DNA from: Deltaproteobacteria bacterium
Lineage (GTDB): Bacteria > Desulfobacterota > Binatia > UBA9968
Length of the DNA stretch: 7,407 nt
Direction of reading: 5' to 3'
Assembly (NCBI GenBank): GCA_005879435.1
Contig: VBKX01000433.1
Location: 1 to 7,407, forward strand
This document shows, piece by piece, positions 7,266 to 7,407 of the stretch. Position 1 is the first letter of the stretch. The number at the start of each line of letters is the position of its first letter. The notes below the pieces were generated by a model. That model was not told where the DNA came from. It worked only from the letters and a program-made list of their open reading frames with translations, and ran no database searches. The position numbers and the translations under genes were made by a program.

Positions 7266-7407
7266 CGAGTCGTACATTTGTGTTACTCAGCACTTTCCGA
7301 TACAAAAATCCTTACATCCAACGTAATCACGTTTTCAAATCCATCGGTCTCTGCGCCAAAGTTTTTGCTCTGTCATTCCGTCGAAAACATTTTGCTCATT
7401 TCTCTGA
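7266..7407. other. Non-coding tail after mlaC, no supported feature
   Basis: This 142-nt segment is visibly more AT-rich than the genes before it. I see no credible start with a ribosome binding site on either strand and no clear hairpin followed by a T-tract. It may be an intergenic region ahead of the next gene, which lies outside the window. Confidence 0.5.

Noticed and set aside
7266..7407. Extension of the mlaC frame beyond its stop: the frame stays open to the window end.
   Set aside because: Composition changes to AT-rich and the residues show no MlaC homology; the protein already ends at a family-typical length.

Overview
The window is the distal end of a respiratory complex I (NADH:quinone oxidoreductase) operon, in the usual order nuoI-nuoJ-nuoK-nuoL-nuoM-nuoN, followed by a gene for an MlaC-type periplasmic phospholipid carrier. 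All genes are on the + strand. MlaC implies an outer membrane, so the host is a diderm (Gram-negative type) bacterium. The moderately GC-rich sequence and the Nuo protein style would fit an environmental proteobacterial or deltaproteobacteria-related lineage, but the sequence does not let me name a taxon.

Layout: 1-444 is the 3' part of nuoI (two 4Fe-4S clusters, cut by the window edge). A 119-nt spacer with a small palindrome leads to nuoJ (564-1064), nuoK starts 2 nt later (1067-1378), and a 48-nt spacer filled by an imperfect octamer tandem repeat leads to nuoL. nuoL (1427-3405) is split: about 58 nt appear to be missing near 2369, which removes about 19 conserved residues and shifts the frame. 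nuoM (3427-4938) and nuoN (4948-6432) are intact by length and motif. A 239-nt spacer with only weak hairpins precedes mlaC (6672-7265), which has a strong Shine-Dalgarno sequence. The last 142 nt hold no gene that I can support.

Function: NuoI carries electrons through its two iron-sulfur clusters toward quinone. NuoJ, K, L, M and N are the membrane arm, where L, M and N are the antiporter-like proton-pumping subunits. The conserved charged residues can be traced in all of them, with two exceptions: the break in nuoL, and an Asn in NuoN where the E. coli protein has the central Lys247. MlaC shuttles phospholipids between the outer membrane and an inner-membrane MlaFEDB-type transporter and has no evident functional link to complex I.

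I did not find a previously undescribed system. The points most worth checking are the nuoL deletion/frameshift (real lesion or assembly error), the NuoN Lys-to-Asn change, the duplicated LFDQYIIDG segment in the NuoL tail, and the octamer repeat between nuoK and nuoL.
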